From: Guyparkeria hydrothermalis | Lineage (GTDB): Bacteria; Pseudomonadota; Gammaproteobacteria; Halothiobacillales; Halothiobacillaceae | Assembly: GCF_023555375.1 (NCBI RefSeq) | Contig: NZ_JAJSEE010000008.1 | Span: 37,281 to 101,280 of the forward strand | DNA length: 64,000 nt | Reading direction: 5' to 3' | Shown: in pieces, positions 44,806 to 55,931 of the stretch | Numbering within the stretch: the first letter of the stretch is position 1 | Layout of the letters: every line of letters starts with the position of its first letter | Notes under the pieces: generated by a model | Seen by the model: only the letters and a program-made list of their open reading frames with translations | Told to the model about the DNA's origin: nothing | Databases searched by the model: none | Position numbers and translations under genes: made by a program

Positions 44806-45079
44806 CTAAGGAAACTCTGCACGAATGCCATGCCACTCTGGCTTGGCGAGTCGTTCGTGATCAAGGCGCGATGTCGCCGGCGTGCCGGTGGCCACGTCAA
44901 GACATCGCAACGCCGAGCACGGGCGACTCGCCAAGCCCCGCGGGGCGTGCCTTGAGCCGGGCATCTGCTGCGTTGTCGTCCTGGGAAAGGGAATCACCCT
45001 TCCACGGCGGACGAGCGCCTTGCATCTACCCGGCTCAAGACGCGCAGAGCGGTATGGCATTCGTGCAGAGTTTCCCTAA
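44806..45079 (+). mobile_element. Inverted-repeat MITE, full-length copy C, at the end of sbcB
   Basis: A 266-bp core (44810-45075) between perfect CTAA duplications (44806-44809 and 45076-45079). The outer stem is about 29 nearly perfect bases. Arm 1 (44841-44936) has a perfect 13-bp stem GCTTGGCGAGTCG/CGACTCGCCAAGC. Arm 2 (44946-45044) has about 23 bases with few mismatches. On the minus strand the duplicated TTAG contains the sbcB stop codon. This element fills most of the gap 44724-45075; no gene was seen there. Confidence 0.9.
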
Positions 45080-46614
45080 CCCTTGAGCGCCTGCTCGCGC
45101 TGTTCGAGCCAGCGTCGATACGGGCCGAGCAAGGCCCGTTGCTCGGGCGACCAATGCTCGTCGGTGGCCAGTCGCTCGACTTCCGCGAACATGGCGGGGA
45201 AATCGCGGTCCGTGCCGGGCGCCTGCCCCTGCCCCGGATCGAGTCGCTGCCCGGGTCGCAATTGATCGACCAACCGCGCGCGCCAACGTTCCCTCGCGGC
45301 GTCATCCAGCGCCTCGGGCAGGTTACGGGCGACGAAGCCTTCGGCCAGTTCCGGCAGTCGCGGGTCCTCGAACGGCCAGACCAGGAGGTCACGCGCGTGG
45401 GCAATCGCCTCGTCGCGCGAGCGCAGCCCGCGGGCACGCCCCCACCAGTCCTCGAGGTGACGGCGATCGGCGTTGGGCACGAACCCCGCGTAGAGGGACT
45501 GCTCGGCCGGTCGCGGCGGGAAGTCTCCTTCCGTCTGCTCCAGCGCACCGATCAGGCGCTCGCGCAGGGCATCGACGTGCCGCCGGAAGGACGCGGCGTG
45601 TTCCTCGATGCGTGCGCGGTCGATCACCATCCGCTGGGCCACCCCGTCGCGCTCGAGGGTCTCTGCCGGCAGCACGACCGGCACCCGGTTGAGGTGAATC
45701 GACTTGATCGGCAGGCGCAGTTCGTCCCAGTCGCGCTCGGCCTCGATCGGCGGGCTCTTCAGGAAGCGACGCTCGGCCCATTGACCGGCATGCAGATCGA
45801 GCCAGGGCAACGGATCGAAGCGCAGGTCCCAGCATTCGCGGCGGTTGCGATTGCCGTCGACCTGGCCAAACGAGCAGAACATGGACGCCGAGGCCACCCG
45901 GGCCGGCAGGCGCGGCGAGACGTGCAGGAAGGGGACGTGACCCGGCTGGTCGATCACGCGGGCCACCTCGCGCTTGTCGCGCGCGGCGAGCAGGCGCTCC
46001 CACAACGCGGGGTCGGCGTTACGCAGGGCCCGAGCCAGGTCGATGGTCGCCTCGACGTCACTGAGGGCGTCGTGGGCGTTCTCATGGGTCAGGCCATTGG
46101 CCGCCGACAGCTCGGACAGGCGCAACGTCGGGTGGCCGTTGCCGTCCACGGGCCAGTTGAGTGCGGAGGGGGCCAGCAGGCGATAGGCGCGTGCGGCGTC
46201 GAGAACATCGAAACGGCTGTTGCCGTCTTCCCATTCGTGGCGGTAGGGATCGAGCAGATTGCGCCAGAAGAGAAAGCGCAACATGGGCGCGTCGAAGCGC
46301 AGGTTGTTGAAACCGACCACGCAGGTGTTCGGCTGGCTCACCAGGCGGTGGATGCGGTTGGCCAGGTTGGCCTCGCTGTCCGCCCCGGCCAGCACCGGGT
46401 CGTCGGGCAACAGCCCGGTGGTCATTACTGCGGCCGGATGCGCCAGGCAGTCATCGGGCGGGCGCGCATACCAGACCACCGGCTCGCCGATCGGCTCGAG
46501 GGCCATGTCGGTGCGGATGGCCGCGAATTGCAGCGGGCGGTCGAAGACCGGGTCGGCCCCGGTGGTCTCCAGGTCGAAGAACAGGAAGCTCGGTGGGTGG
46601 GTGGCGACTGACAA
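45076..46614 (-). CDS. sbcB: Exodeoxyribonuclease I (SbcB)
   Basis: 512 residues. N-terminal DEDDh exonuclease with FLFFDLETTGADP and the ENAHDALSDVEATIDLA helix, followed by the SH3-like and helical C-terminal domains of ExoI. It degrades single-stranded DNA 3' to 5' and takes part in recombination and mismatch repair. The stop codon TAG lies in the target duplication of the adjacent MITE; the C-terminus (EQREQALKG) looks natural. It is 32 bases downstream of slt. Confidence 0.96.
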   Translation of the reverse strand: MSVATHPPSFLFFDLETTGADPVFDRPLQFAAIRTDMALEPIGEPVVWYARPPDDCLAHPAAVMTTGLLPDDPVLAGADSEANLANRIHRLVSQPNTCVVGFNNLRFDAPMLRFLFWRNLLDPYRHEWEDGNSRFDVLDAARAYRLLAPSALNWPVDGNGHPTLRLSELSAANGLTHENAHDALSDVEATIDLARALRNADPALWERLLAARDKREVARVIDQPGHVPFLHVSPRLPARVASASMFCSFGQVDGNRNRRECWDLRFDPLPWLDLHAGQWAERRFLKSPPIEAERDWDELRLPIKSIHLNRVPVVLPAETLERDGVAQRMVIDRARIEEHAASFRRHVDALRERLIGALEQTEGDFPPRPAEQSLYAGFVPNADRRHLEDWWGRARGLRSRDEAIAHARDLLVWPFEDPRLPELAEGFVARNLPEALDDAARERWRARLVDQLRPGQRLDPGQGQAPGTDRDFPAMFAEVERLATDEHWSPEQRALLGPYRRWLEQREQALKG

Positions 46615-46646
46615 GGGCCCGACTCCGTGGCATCAAAACAAGTGAA

Positions 46647-48677
46647 TCAATCCGCCGGCCTGACCACCGAGAGCAGCTCGCCCAGGCGGCGCGGCTCACC
46701 GGTCAGGCGCCAGCGATAGGTCACCATGCCCGCAAGCACGGCCTGGGCATAGGCGCGCGTCTCGTCGAACAGGATGGTGTCGACCCAGACGTCGCCGGGC
46801 AGCGGCACCGCCGGCAGCCAGTCGCCGATGCGACCGGGACCGGCATTGTAGGCGGCGGTCGCCAGCGGGTATTGCCCGCCGAAGCGCTCGGCCATGTTGC
46901 CGATATAGGCCGCGCCCAGGGCGACATTGGTTCCGGGGTCGGCCAGCTGACGCGGCGACAGGCCCAGGCCGGCCTGTCGGTTGATCCAGCGCGCGGTGGC
47001 CGGCATGAGCTGCATCAGCCCCTGCGCGCCGGCGCCCGAGCCGATATCCCGCATGAACAGGCTCTCTCGACGCATGATCGAGTAGACCCATTCGGTGGGC
47101 ACGCCCTGACGTTCGGCCTGGGCCTCGACGATCGCCCGGTGCGGCAGCGCGAATCGGGTCGGGTACCAGGCCGGGTCATGGAGCTTGTCCATGCGCGCGA
47201 TCACCACCGAGGCCCGGTCATGCCACTCGCCCGCGTGGGCGAGGTAGGCCAGGGCCGGCAGGAGCGCATCGTCGATCTGGTCGATCTCGTGATTGAACAG
47301 GCGGCGGGCATCCTCCGGACGGTCCAGCCGATGCAGGGCAAACGCAAGCGCCAACCACGGGCGCTCACGCAGGGCCGCCACCGCCTCGTCCGGAGGCGCG
47401 GGCGGTCCGTTCTGTTCGGCCGGCAGGGGGTAGCCCAGGCCGAGTCGGTCGGCAGCGAGAAAGCCGTGGTAGTCGGGCGTGTCCGCCAGTTCGCGCCACG
47501 CGGCACGGGCGGCGGTCGACTGCCCCAGGTGCTCATCGGCAACGGCGCGCCAGTAGCGCCACTCGCGCCGCTCGGCCAGCTCCGCCGGCATGGCGTCGAT
47601 GGACGCCTTGACCCGCGACCAGTCCAGATGGCGCAGCGCCGAGCGCACGGTCCACGTCCAGACCTCCTCGTCGCGGGCGGCAAGCGGCACCTCGGTCAGC
47701 CATTCGTGCCCTTGGCGCTCGTAGCGGTACGCCGCCTTGAGCGCGGCCAGGCGCGCCACGCGACCGGCTTGCTCGGCGTCGATGAGCTCCTGTGACTCGG
47801 CCCGGGCCAACCACTCGCGGGCACGCGCCGGCTCGCGCTTGGCCAGCCAGAGCAGCCCCTGGGTGATTTCCTCGGCATCGCCCTCGGCCTCGATCAGGGC
47901 GGGAACGGCCGTAGCGGTACGATCGCGCAGAGCCAGCCAGCGATCGCGATATTCCGCCAACCCCGTCGGTCCGCGACGAACGAGGTAGCGCGCCAGACCA
48001 TCCTGGCCGGCGGCCACGGCGGCCCGCACCCGCGCCCGGTAGGCCGACTCGTCGAGATAACCGTTGGACTCGAGCCACTCGAAGGCCGGGTCACAGGCCT
48101 CCGGCTGGCTGCGCCCGCGCTGCCAGACGTCGCGGGCGGCGTCGGCCTGCGCCTCGCCCAGACTGCCCTCGAGCGCCAGTTCGGCCTGCCAGTAGGCACA
48201 CTGACGCCGGGTGCCCGGTTCGATCTCGGGGGCGCGATCGAACACCAGCCGGTACTCGCCCCAGGACTCGTTCTCGGCCAGATGATCCAGGTAGCGACGC
48301 TTGAGCCGAGGCATCAGCGGCGTCTCCGGGTAATCGCGCAGGCGGGCGGCGACGGCCGAGGGCGACTGGCCGACCCGGTCGAGCAGCCAGCGTGCCTCGA
48401 GGTACTGACCGGCCGAGGCGCCGTGGGGCAGCGCATCGAGTCGCCCCAGCGCCCGATCCAGGCCACGACGATCGCCACGGTCGATCGCCTCGAGGGCAAT
48501 CTCCAGCGGACCGTCCAGCTCGGCGCCGAGGGCCGGGTACCCGAGTCCATTGGTGGGGCCATTCGCTGCGCCCGCCACCGGGCTGATCGCCAGCAATCCC
48601 ACGGGCAACAGGAACACCCCCCGGCGCACGAAGCGGCCGGCGGCATGGACAACTCGGGAGACGGCGGATCGGAACAT
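46647..48677 (-). CDS. slt: Soluble lytic murein transglycosylase
   Basis: 676 residues with a signal peptide (GVFLLPVGLLAISPVAGAA). A long helical superhelix (about residues 40-470) is joined to a C-terminal catalytic domain with the active glutamate in RRESLFMRDIGSGAGAQGLM and AAYNAGPGRIGDWLP. It cleaves peptidoglycan in the periplasm, releasing 1,6-anhydromuropeptides. It lies just upstream of sbcB and divergent from gluQ. Confidence 0.94.
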   Translation of the reverse strand: MFRSAVSRVVHAAGRFVRRGVFLLPVGLLAISPVAGAANGPTNGLGYPALGAELDGPLEIALEAIDRGDRRGLDRALGRLDALPHGASAGQYLEARWLLDRVGQSPSAVAARLRDYPETPLMPRLKRRYLDHLAENESWGEYRLVFDRAPEIEPGTRRQCAYWQAELALEGSLGEAQADAARDVWQRGRSQPEACDPAFEWLESNGYLDESAYRARVRAAVAAGQDGLARYLVRRGPTGLAEYRDRWLALRDRTATAVPALIEAEGDAEEITQGLLWLAKREPARAREWLARAESQELIDAEQAGRVARLAALKAAYRYERQGHEWLTEVPLAARDEEVWTWTVRSALRHLDWSRVKASIDAMPAELAERREWRYWRAVADEHLGQSTAARAAWRELADTPDYHGFLAADRLGLGYPLPAEQNGPPAPPDEAVAALRERPWLALAFALHRLDRPEDARRLFNHEIDQIDDALLPALAYLAHAGEWHDRASVVIARMDKLHDPAWYPTRFALPHRAIVEAQAERQGVPTEWVYSIMRRESLFMRDIGSGAGAQGLMQLMPATARWINRQAGLGLSPRQLADPGTNVALGAAYIGNMAERFGGQYPLATAAYNAGPGRIGDWLPAVPLPGDVWVDTILFDETRAYAQAVLAGMVTYRWRLTGEPRRLGELLSVVRPAD

Positions 48678-48822
48678 GGGGATACTCTACGACATCAGGT
48701 AACGATGGGGGCATGACAACGGCGCGATTCTCAAGCCCCTGTAGGATGCGCCATTCGCCCTTGAGTTCGCCGCCCGCCGTCATTACATCGACGGGCAACC
48801 ACCAACCGAGATCCCCGATCGC

Positions 48823-49719
48823 ATGACGTCCCGCCACCCGAGCTACCACGGCCGCTTCGCCCCGACCCCGTCGGGGCCGCTGCATGCCGGCTCATTGGTC
48901 GCAGCGCTGGGGAGTTTTCTGGACGCGCGGGCCCACGCGGGGCGGTGGTCGCTGCGAATCGACGATACCGATCAGGCACGCAGTCGACCGGAGGCGATCG
49001 AGGAGATCCTCGCCCAGTTGCAGGCACACGGGCTGGTCTTCGATGGCGAGGTGGTCTTCCAGAGTCGGCGCACGGCCCATTACGAAGCCGCCCTGGACCG
49101 ACTCGAGACCATGGGGAGGTTGTACCGCTGCAACTGCACCCGCGCCCGGCTGCGTGACTGGGCCGAGCAACACGGCCAGGTCATCGGCGCGATCGGTCCG
49201 ATCTACCCCGGTTTCTGCCGCCGGCAGCCCGCCGCGGCCGACGAGCGACACGCCTGGCGATTCCAGGTGGATGATCGGCAACGGCGTGTCGCCGACCGTC
49301 GCCTGGGCGAGGTGAGCCAGCAACTGGCCACCGAGGTGGGCGACCCGGTATTGCGCCGGGCCGACGGACCGATCGCCTATCATCTAGCCAACGTGGTGGA
49401 TGATCACGAGATGGGCATCACGCAGGTGGTGCGTGGCGAGGACCTCGCCCCCTTGACGCCGCTGCACGTGGAACTGGCCGAGACACTGGGCCTGCGCGTA
49501 CCGACCTACCTGCACCTGCCCCTGGTCACCGGCCCGGACGGGCGCAAGCTGAGCAAGACCAACCAGGCCACCCCGCTGGACACGCGAAAGGCAACCGACA
49601 ACCTGCGCGCGGCGGCGGGCGTGCTCGGGCTCGACACCGACGTCACCGACCGGGTGACCGTACCCGAGCTGCTCGACCGCTGGACCGCCGAGTGGCGGGA
49701 TCGTCACGCGATCGGCTGA
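48823..49719 (+). CDS. gluQ: Glutamyl-Q tRNA(Asp) synthetase
   Basis: 298 residues. It has the class I HIGH-like motif in GRFAPTPSGPLHAGSLVAAL and a KMSKS-like motif in DGRKLSKTNQA, with zinc-binding cysteines in YRCNCTRARL and GFCRR. It lacks an anticodon-binding domain, so it attaches glutamate to queuosine of tRNA-Asp rather than to tRNA-Glu. Its substrate depends on the queuosine pathway represented by queD and folE2 in this window. Confidence 0.94.
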   Translation: MTSRHPSYHGRFAPTPSGPLHAGSLVAALGSFLDARAHAGRWSLRIDDTDQARSRPEAIEEILAQLQAHGLVFDGEVVFQSRRTAHYEAALDRLETMGRLYRCNCTRARLRDWAEQHGQVIGAIGPIYPGFCRRQPAAADERHAWRFQVDDRQRRVADRRLGEVSQQLATEVGDPVLRRADGPIAYHLANVVDDHEMGITQVVRGEDLAPLTPLHVELAETLGLRVPTYLHLPLVTGPDGRKLSKTNQATPLDTRKATDNLRAAAGVLGLDTDVTDRVTVPELLDRWTAEWRDRHAIG

Positions 49720-49784
49720 GCGCCGCCGGCCGCGGCAAGCGAGGATGATGGGCACGGGGTGAGGACCGTGCGACAGGCTGGGAG

Positions 49785-50639
49785 CTACTGGATCCCCATG
49801 CTCTCGTAGATCTTGCTGGCCCCGCCTTCGAGGAACCAGTATTCCGGGACGCCCTGGCCCTCGAGGTAGTACTGCAGCCAGCGCACCTGCTTGCCGGTGG
49901 CATCGACGAAGAACATCGGTCGATTCTCGCTCATGGCCACCTCGACCAGGCCACCCAGCTCGCGGTTGTCGTTGGTCAGCGGTACGTGGCGGTCGCGCAT
50001 CTGGAACAACGACACCCCCTGGCGCTGATCCTTGCTGCGGATATCCACGATGATCGGATCGGCGCTAGCCTCGATGCGCGCGTAGAAGGCATCCTCCCCG
50101 AGGAGCCGGCGCTCGAACTCCTCGTTGGCGATCAGGCGGTCGACGCTTTGCAGCGGCTCGCCCAGGAGCACCGTGTGCTCGGGGTGGGCCTGGGCCCAGG
50201 CAAACACCCCCGCGTCATAGACGCGTGCGTCCTCGACCCCCGCCTCCTTGGCCTTCAGGGCGGCCTTGTAGGAAACCGCGCAGGTCACGCCATTGCAGTA
50301 GAACACCAGCGGCTGACCACTCTCCTCGGCCAGGGCGAGGACGGATTCGTCGAAGTCCCGCGAGGCGAGCGGGATCGAGACGGCATCGCGCACGTGCAGG
50401 GTCTCGAACTCGTAGCGCGAGCGCGCATCGACCACGGCCATCGCATCCAGCGAGGCCGCCAGCTCCTCGGTTTCCACCGGCGGCACGCCCACCGAGGCGT
50501 ACTTGTCGCGCAACGGGAAGTCCTCCGCACCGGCCGGGGCGCCAAGCAGCAGGGCAACGCCCAGCAACAGGACGCCCGGCAGGCCGTTCAACGACCCGAC
50601 TCGCCCAACGATTCCATTCGAACTCCCGGCAATCGGCAT
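49785..50639 (-). CDS. Periplasmic tandem rhodanese-like protein
   Basis: 284 residues with an N-terminal signal peptide (LPGVLLLGVALLLGAPAGA). The first rhodanese domain (about residues 50-160) has an active-site cysteine loop CNGVTCAVSYKAALKA. The second (about residues 180-284) has VDIRSKDQRQG but DATGKQVRW where the cysteine loop should be, so it is probably inactive. It may move sulfane sulfur in the periplasm. It is convergent with gluQ. Confidence 0.82.
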   Translation of the reverse strand: MPIAGSSNGIVGRVGSLNGLPGVLLLGVALLLGAPAGAEDFPLRDKYASVGVPPVETEELAASLDAMAVVDARSRYEFETLHVRDAVSIPLASRDFDESVLALAEESGQPLVFYCNGVTCAVSYKAALKAKEAGVEDARVYDAGVFAWAQAHPEHTVLLGEPLQSVDRLIANEEFERRLLGEDAFYARIEASADPIIVDIRSKDQRQGVSLFQMRDRHVPLTNDNRELGGLVEVAMSENRPMFFVDATGKQVRWLQYYLEGQGVPEYWFLEGGASKIYESMGIQ

Positions 50640-50853
50640 GCGCGTCCCTCCTGATGTGACGAACCGAATGCAGGCAACATACCCCCATGGACTCGCTCAA
50701 CGCAATATATGGGCGAGACACGGGCCGTACGACCAGCCGTCACGAGACGTCGGCCGACTTGCCCGCCGTCCGCCGGGCTGATTAAATCCCGGCTCGGGCC
50801 GTTTGCCGCGTCCGACACCGCCCCACTCTCCTTATCACTGGCTCGTTTCTGGA

Positions 50854-51570
50854 ATGCCCATGCCCCACCTCCTCTCCGCCCCCCGGTCCATCGCGCTTGC
50901 CGCGAGCCTGTTCGCCGGCCTGCTGGCCGGCTGCGAGCCTACCCCGCCCGACCACCCGTTCCTGCCCTGGGACGTCGAGGTCAACGACCGCGGTCAGGTG
51001 TCGGTGTTCGGCGTGACGCTGGGGGAATCGACCCTGCTGGACTTCAAGCGACGCTACGACCAGAAGGCGGACCTGGCGATCTTTTCCCAGCCCGGCAAGC
51101 CGCTGTCGATGGAGGCCTTCTTCGGCCGCATGAACGTGGGACCGCTGACGGCCAAGGTGATCCTGGTGGCCGAGGTTGATCCCGACACGCTGGAGCGGTG
51201 GGCCGAGGATTCGCGCATCGCCGACCCGACGCCCAGCGGGGCGCGCAAGCTGTCGATGTCGGACGACGCGCTGCTCGAGGCGCAAAACAAGCCGATCCGT
51301 TCGATCAGTTACGCGCCCAGCGCCGACTACGAGGAAGACCTGATCACCCGCCGTTTCGGCAAGCCGGCGGAAAAACGACCGATGCCACGCGCCGAGCGCG
51401 ACGAGGACGAGCCGCAGGCACAGCTGTGGCTCTACCCCGAGAAGGGCCTGGCCATCACCGTCGAGCCGGACGACAAGGAATTGTTCCAGTACATCAACCC
51501 GGCCCAGTTCGACCAACTGGTCGAGGGCACACTGGGCGGCGATCCCGACGGGGATCCGGCGGAGCACTGA
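50854..51570 (+). CDS. Lipoprotein of unknown function
   Basis: 238 residues. The signal peptide ends in LLAGC (Cys about residue 28). The mature part begins with a short beta-like segment (PWDVEVNDRGQVSVFGVTLG) and has no cysteine. It looks like a conserved gammaproteobacterial periplasmic family, but I do not recognise it. It is divergent from the tandem rhodanese gene, and 214 bases of intergenic DNA separate them; no clear promoter was identified. Confidence 0.65.
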   Translation: MPMPHLLSAPRSIALAASLFAGLLAGCEPTPPDHPFLPWDVEVNDRGQVSVFGVTLGESTLLDFKRRYDQKADLAIFSQPGKPLSMEAFFGRMNVGPLTAKVILVAEVDPDTLERWAEDSRIADPTPSGARKLSMSDDALLEAQNKPIRSISYAPSADYEEDLITRRFGKPAEKRPMPRAERDEDEPQAQLWLYPEKGLAITVEPDDKELFQYINPAQFDQLVEGTLGGDPDGDPAEH

Positions 51571-51590
51571 GCCCACAGCGGGCGTCCCGA

Positions 51591-53192
51591 CTATTCCGTG
51601 CTGTAGTCGCCGTGCTCGCGGGTGGCGAGGAAACGGACCTCGGGCCAGCGCTCCTGCGTCATCTGCAGGTTGACCCGGGTGGGGGCGATGTAGACCAGGT
51701 CGCCGGCGTGATCGAGCGCCAGGTTCTGCTGGTTCTTGTTCTTGAACTCCTCGAAGCGCTTGGCGTCGTCGCACTCGACCCAGCGGGCGGTGTTGACGTT
51801 GACCGCCTCGAATCGGCAGTCGACGTTGTACTCGTCCTTGAGTCGCTGGGCGACCACGTCGAACTGCAGCACGCCCACCGCCCCCAGGATGAGGTCGTTG
51901 TTGGTCATCGGCCGGTAGAGCTGGGTCGCCCCTTCCTCACACAGCTGTGACAGCCCCTTGAGCAGCTGCTTGGACTTGAGCGGGTCCTTCAGCTGCGCGC
52001 GGCGGAACAGTTCCGGCGCGAAGTTCGGGATGCCGGTAAAGGCGAGCTTCTCGCCCTCGGTGAAGGTGTCGCCGATGCGGACCGTGCCGTGGTTGTGGAT
52101 GCCGATGATGTCGCCGGCCTGAGCGGTCTCGAGACGCACCCGGTCGGAGGACATGAAGGTCAGGGCGTCCGGGATCTTCACGTCACGCCCCAGGCGCACG
52201 TGGTGGGACTTCATGCCGCGGCGGAACTCGCCCGAGCAGATGCGCAGGAACGCGATCCGGTCGCGGTGCTGCGGGTCCATGTTCGCCTGGATCTTGAAGA
52301 CGAAGCCGGTGAACTTGGTCTCCGACGGGTCGACCGTGCGCCCGGTCGCCTCGCGCGGCTGCGGCGGCGGGGCGTACTCGACGAAGTCGTCGAGCAGCGA
52401 CTGCACGCCGAAGTTGTTCATCGCCGAGCCGAAGTACACCGGCGTCTGCTCGCCGGCGAGGTAGGCCTCAAGGTCGAACTCGTCGGCCGCCCCGGCCACC
52501 AGCTCGATCTCGTCGCGCAACTCGTCGGCCTGGCTGCCGATGCGCGCGTCGAGATCCGGGTTGTCCAGTCCCTTGATCGCCTCGACCGCCTGGTCGCGCG
52601 TGCCGTCGGCGGCCCCATAGAGGTAGGTGGTGTCCTGGGCGATGTGGTAGATGCCGCGAAAACGCTTGCCGCTGCCGATCGGCCAGGTCACCGGCGCGCA
52701 GCGGATGTTCAGCACCGTCTCGACCTCGTCGAGCAATTCGAGCGGGTCGCGACCCTCGCGGTCGAGCTTGTTGACGAAGGTCATGATCGGCGTGGTGCGC
52801 AGGCGGCAGACCTCCATCAGCTTGATGGTGCGCGCCTCCACGCCCTTGGCCGCATCGATCACCATCAACGCCGAATCCACCGCGGTCAACACGCGGTAGG
52901 TGTCCTCGGAGAAGTCCTCGTGGCCCGGGGTATCGAGCAGGTTGACGATGCGTTCGCGGTAGGGGAACTGCATCACCGAGGAGGTCACCGAGATGCCCCG
53001 CTCCTTCTCCATCGCCATCCAGTCGGAGGTGGCGTGACGACCGGATTTCTTGCCCTTGACCGTGCCGGCGAGCTGGATCGCGCCGCCGAACAGCAGCAGC
53101 TTTTCGGTCATGGTGGTCTTGCCCGCGTCGGGGTGCGAGATGATCGCGAACGTCCGGCGGCTGGAGTAATCGTTTTCGGGTGTGGTGCTCAT
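51591..53192 (-). CDS. prfC: Peptide chain release factor 3
   Basis: 533 residues. The GTPase P-loop is [16 protein letters not shown], followed by [16 protein letters not shown] and NKLD, then the EF-G-like domains 2 and 3. RF3 recycles RF1/RF2 from the ribosome after peptide release. It ends convergently, 20 bases from the lipoprotein gene. Confidence 0.97.
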   Translation of the reverse strand: MSTTPENDYSSRRTFAIISHPDAGKTTMTEKLLLFGGAIQLAGTVKGKKSGRHATSDWMAMEKERGISVTSSVMQFPYRERIVNLLDTPGHEDFSEDTYRVLTAVDSALMVIDAAKGVEARTIKLMEVCRLRTTPIMTFVNKLDREGRDPLELLDEVETVLNIRCAPVTWPIGSGKRFRGIYHIAQDTTYLYGAADGTRDQAVEAIKGLDNPDLDARIGSQADELRDEIELVAGAADEFDLEAYLAGEQTPVYFGSAMNNFGVQSLLDDFVEYAPPPQPREATGRTVDPSETKFTGFVFKIQANMDPQHRDRIAFLRICSGEFRRGMKSHHVRLGRDVKIPDALTFMSSDRVRLETAQAGDIIGIHNHGTVRIGDTFTEGEKLAFTGIPNFAPELFRRAQLKDPLKSKQLLKGLSQLCEEGATQLYRPMTNNDLILGAVGVLQFDVVAQRLKDEYNVDCRFEAVNVNTARWVECDDAKRFEEFKNKNQQNLALDHAGDLVYIAPTRVNLQMTQERWPEVRFLATREHGDYSTE

Positions 53193-53217
53193 GAATGCTC
53201 GGCTAGGGAAATCGCTC

Positions 53218-53245
53218 GGCCTGCCGCCGATGACGGCGGCAGGCC
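53218..53245 (-). terminator. Perfect 12-bp hairpin between rimI and prfC
   Basis: GGCCTGCCGCCG (53218-53229) pairs with CGGCGGCAGGCC (53234-53245) around ATGA. On the minus strand it follows the rimI stop without a T tract, so it may act as a processing or weak termination hairpin. Confidence 0.4.
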
Positions 53246-53257
53246 CGTAAAACAGGA

Positions 53258-53728
53258 TCAGGACAGCAGGCGACGCATCACGCGCGCGTCCTCGCGTCCG
53301 TTTGGGGCCGGATAATACGCCTTTCGGTGGCCGATATCGGCGAAGCCGGCCGACTCGTACAGGGCAATGGCCGCCCGGTTACCGGCACGCACCTCGAGGA
53401 GCAGGCAGCTGGCCTCGGCCGCGACCGCCGACTCGAGCAGTCGCTCGAGCAGGAACCGGCCCGCCCCGCGCCGCTGCACGGCCGGGTCGACACACAGATT
53501 GAGCAGGTGCCACTCGTCGAGCACCGTCATCACCACCGAGTAGCCGATCAGCTGGCCGCGGTCGAAGGCCCCGTCGAGCCGGTAACCGGCGCGCAAGCAG
53601 TCCTCGAACACCGCCTCGCTCCAGGGGTACGGGTGCGCGGCCTCCTCGATCGCGAGGATCTCGGGCAGGTCCTCACCGGCCAATGCCGCCCAGTCCCATG
53701 ACGGCACCCTGGCAGCCGCGGTACTCAC
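53258..53728 (-). CDS. rimI: Ribosomal protein S18-alanine N-acetyltransferase RimI
   Basis: 156 residues, GNAT fold. The acetyl-CoA-binding segment is [20 protein letters not shown], and [20 protein letters not shown] is typical of RimI. It acetylates the N-terminus of S18. The start is a GTG at 53728 that overlaps the stop of the preceding gene (GTGA); an upstream start would put 13 extra residues inside that gene. Confidence 0.9.
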   Translation of the reverse strand: MSTAAARVPSWDWAALAGEDLPEILAIEEAAHPYPWSEAVFEDCLRAGYRLDGAFDRGQLIGYSVVMTVLDEWHLLNLCVDPAVQRRGAGRFLLERLLESAVAAEASCLLLEVRAGNRAAIALYESAGFADIGHRKAYYPAPNGREDARVMRRLLS

Positions 53729-54267
53729 GCCCGCGGCCGCCTTCCACGGGCGACCAGCGCCCGCCACAGCTGGCGCTTCGCCTGGGAATCGTTCGCCAGG
53801 GCCGCCAGCGACCAGGTCTTCCCGGCCAGGTGCAGGCAGTCGCCGGCCGGGTCGGTCTCACAGGCCAGACCGGCCACCCGGGCGATCGCCTCGGCCAGGG
53901 GGCGGTGGGGCGAGTCGGCGCTCACCGTCAAGCGGGTGGCCGAGCCGTCCCTGCTCGCGTCGCTGGGCGCCTCCGAGCCGGCCGCGACGGACCCGGCTTG
54001 AGCCCCCTCGTCGCGGCCAGCCCGTCCCTCGACGTCGATGCCCGCTTCGGCTTCGACGACGGCAGCGGTCTCGATCGCCGGCGATGCGCCCATGGTCTCG
54101 GCGAGTTGGCGTTCGGCGTCAACCGCTGTCTCGATCGGCAAGTCCATCTCGCCGGCCTCGTCGGCGGGCATCGACCGGGGGGCGACCGGATCGACCCGAC
54201 CGCTGGGCCGGTAGCCCTCGATACCCAGCCAGCCCAGTGCGGTTTGCCGATCGACCCGCAGCGCCAT
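53725..54267 (-). CDS. Unknown protein upstream of rimI (HolD-like N-terminus?)
   Basis: 180 residues. The N-terminus (MALRVDRQTALGWLGIEGY) looks like the short DNA polymerase III psi-like segment sometimes found ahead of rimI. The middle is an acidic Ala/Glu/Asp-rich stretch (about residues 50-110) that is probably disordered. The C-terminus (TWSLAALANDSQAKRQLWRA) is more conserved-looking and positively charged. It overlaps rimI by four bases. The HolD connection is a guess from position and the first 20 residues. Confidence 0.55.
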   Translation of the reverse strand: MALRVDRQTALGWLGIEGYRPSGRVDPVAPRSMPADEAGEMDLPIETAVDAERQLAETMGASPAIETAAVVEAEAGIDVEGRAGRDEGAQAGSVAAGSEAPSDASRDGSATRLTVSADSPHRPLAEAIARVAGLACETDPAGDCLHLAGKTWSLAALANDSQAKRQLWRALVARGRRPRA

Positions 54268-54295
54268 GATCAAGCCCCAGCCCCGATCCGGTGGG

Positions 54296-55843
<1,548 letters not shown>

Positions 55844-55931
55844 GGCATAAACCTCAAAAGTCACCGCCGGGCGATCCCGTCGGCATGTCAAACGTATTGG
55901 TGGTCGCGTGGGTCGCCTCGCCAGGCCTTAG

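Noticed and set aside
53203..53212. CTAGGGAAAT near the prfC start as another MITE end
   Set aside because: Only the first bases match; the following bases diverge and there is no opposite end.
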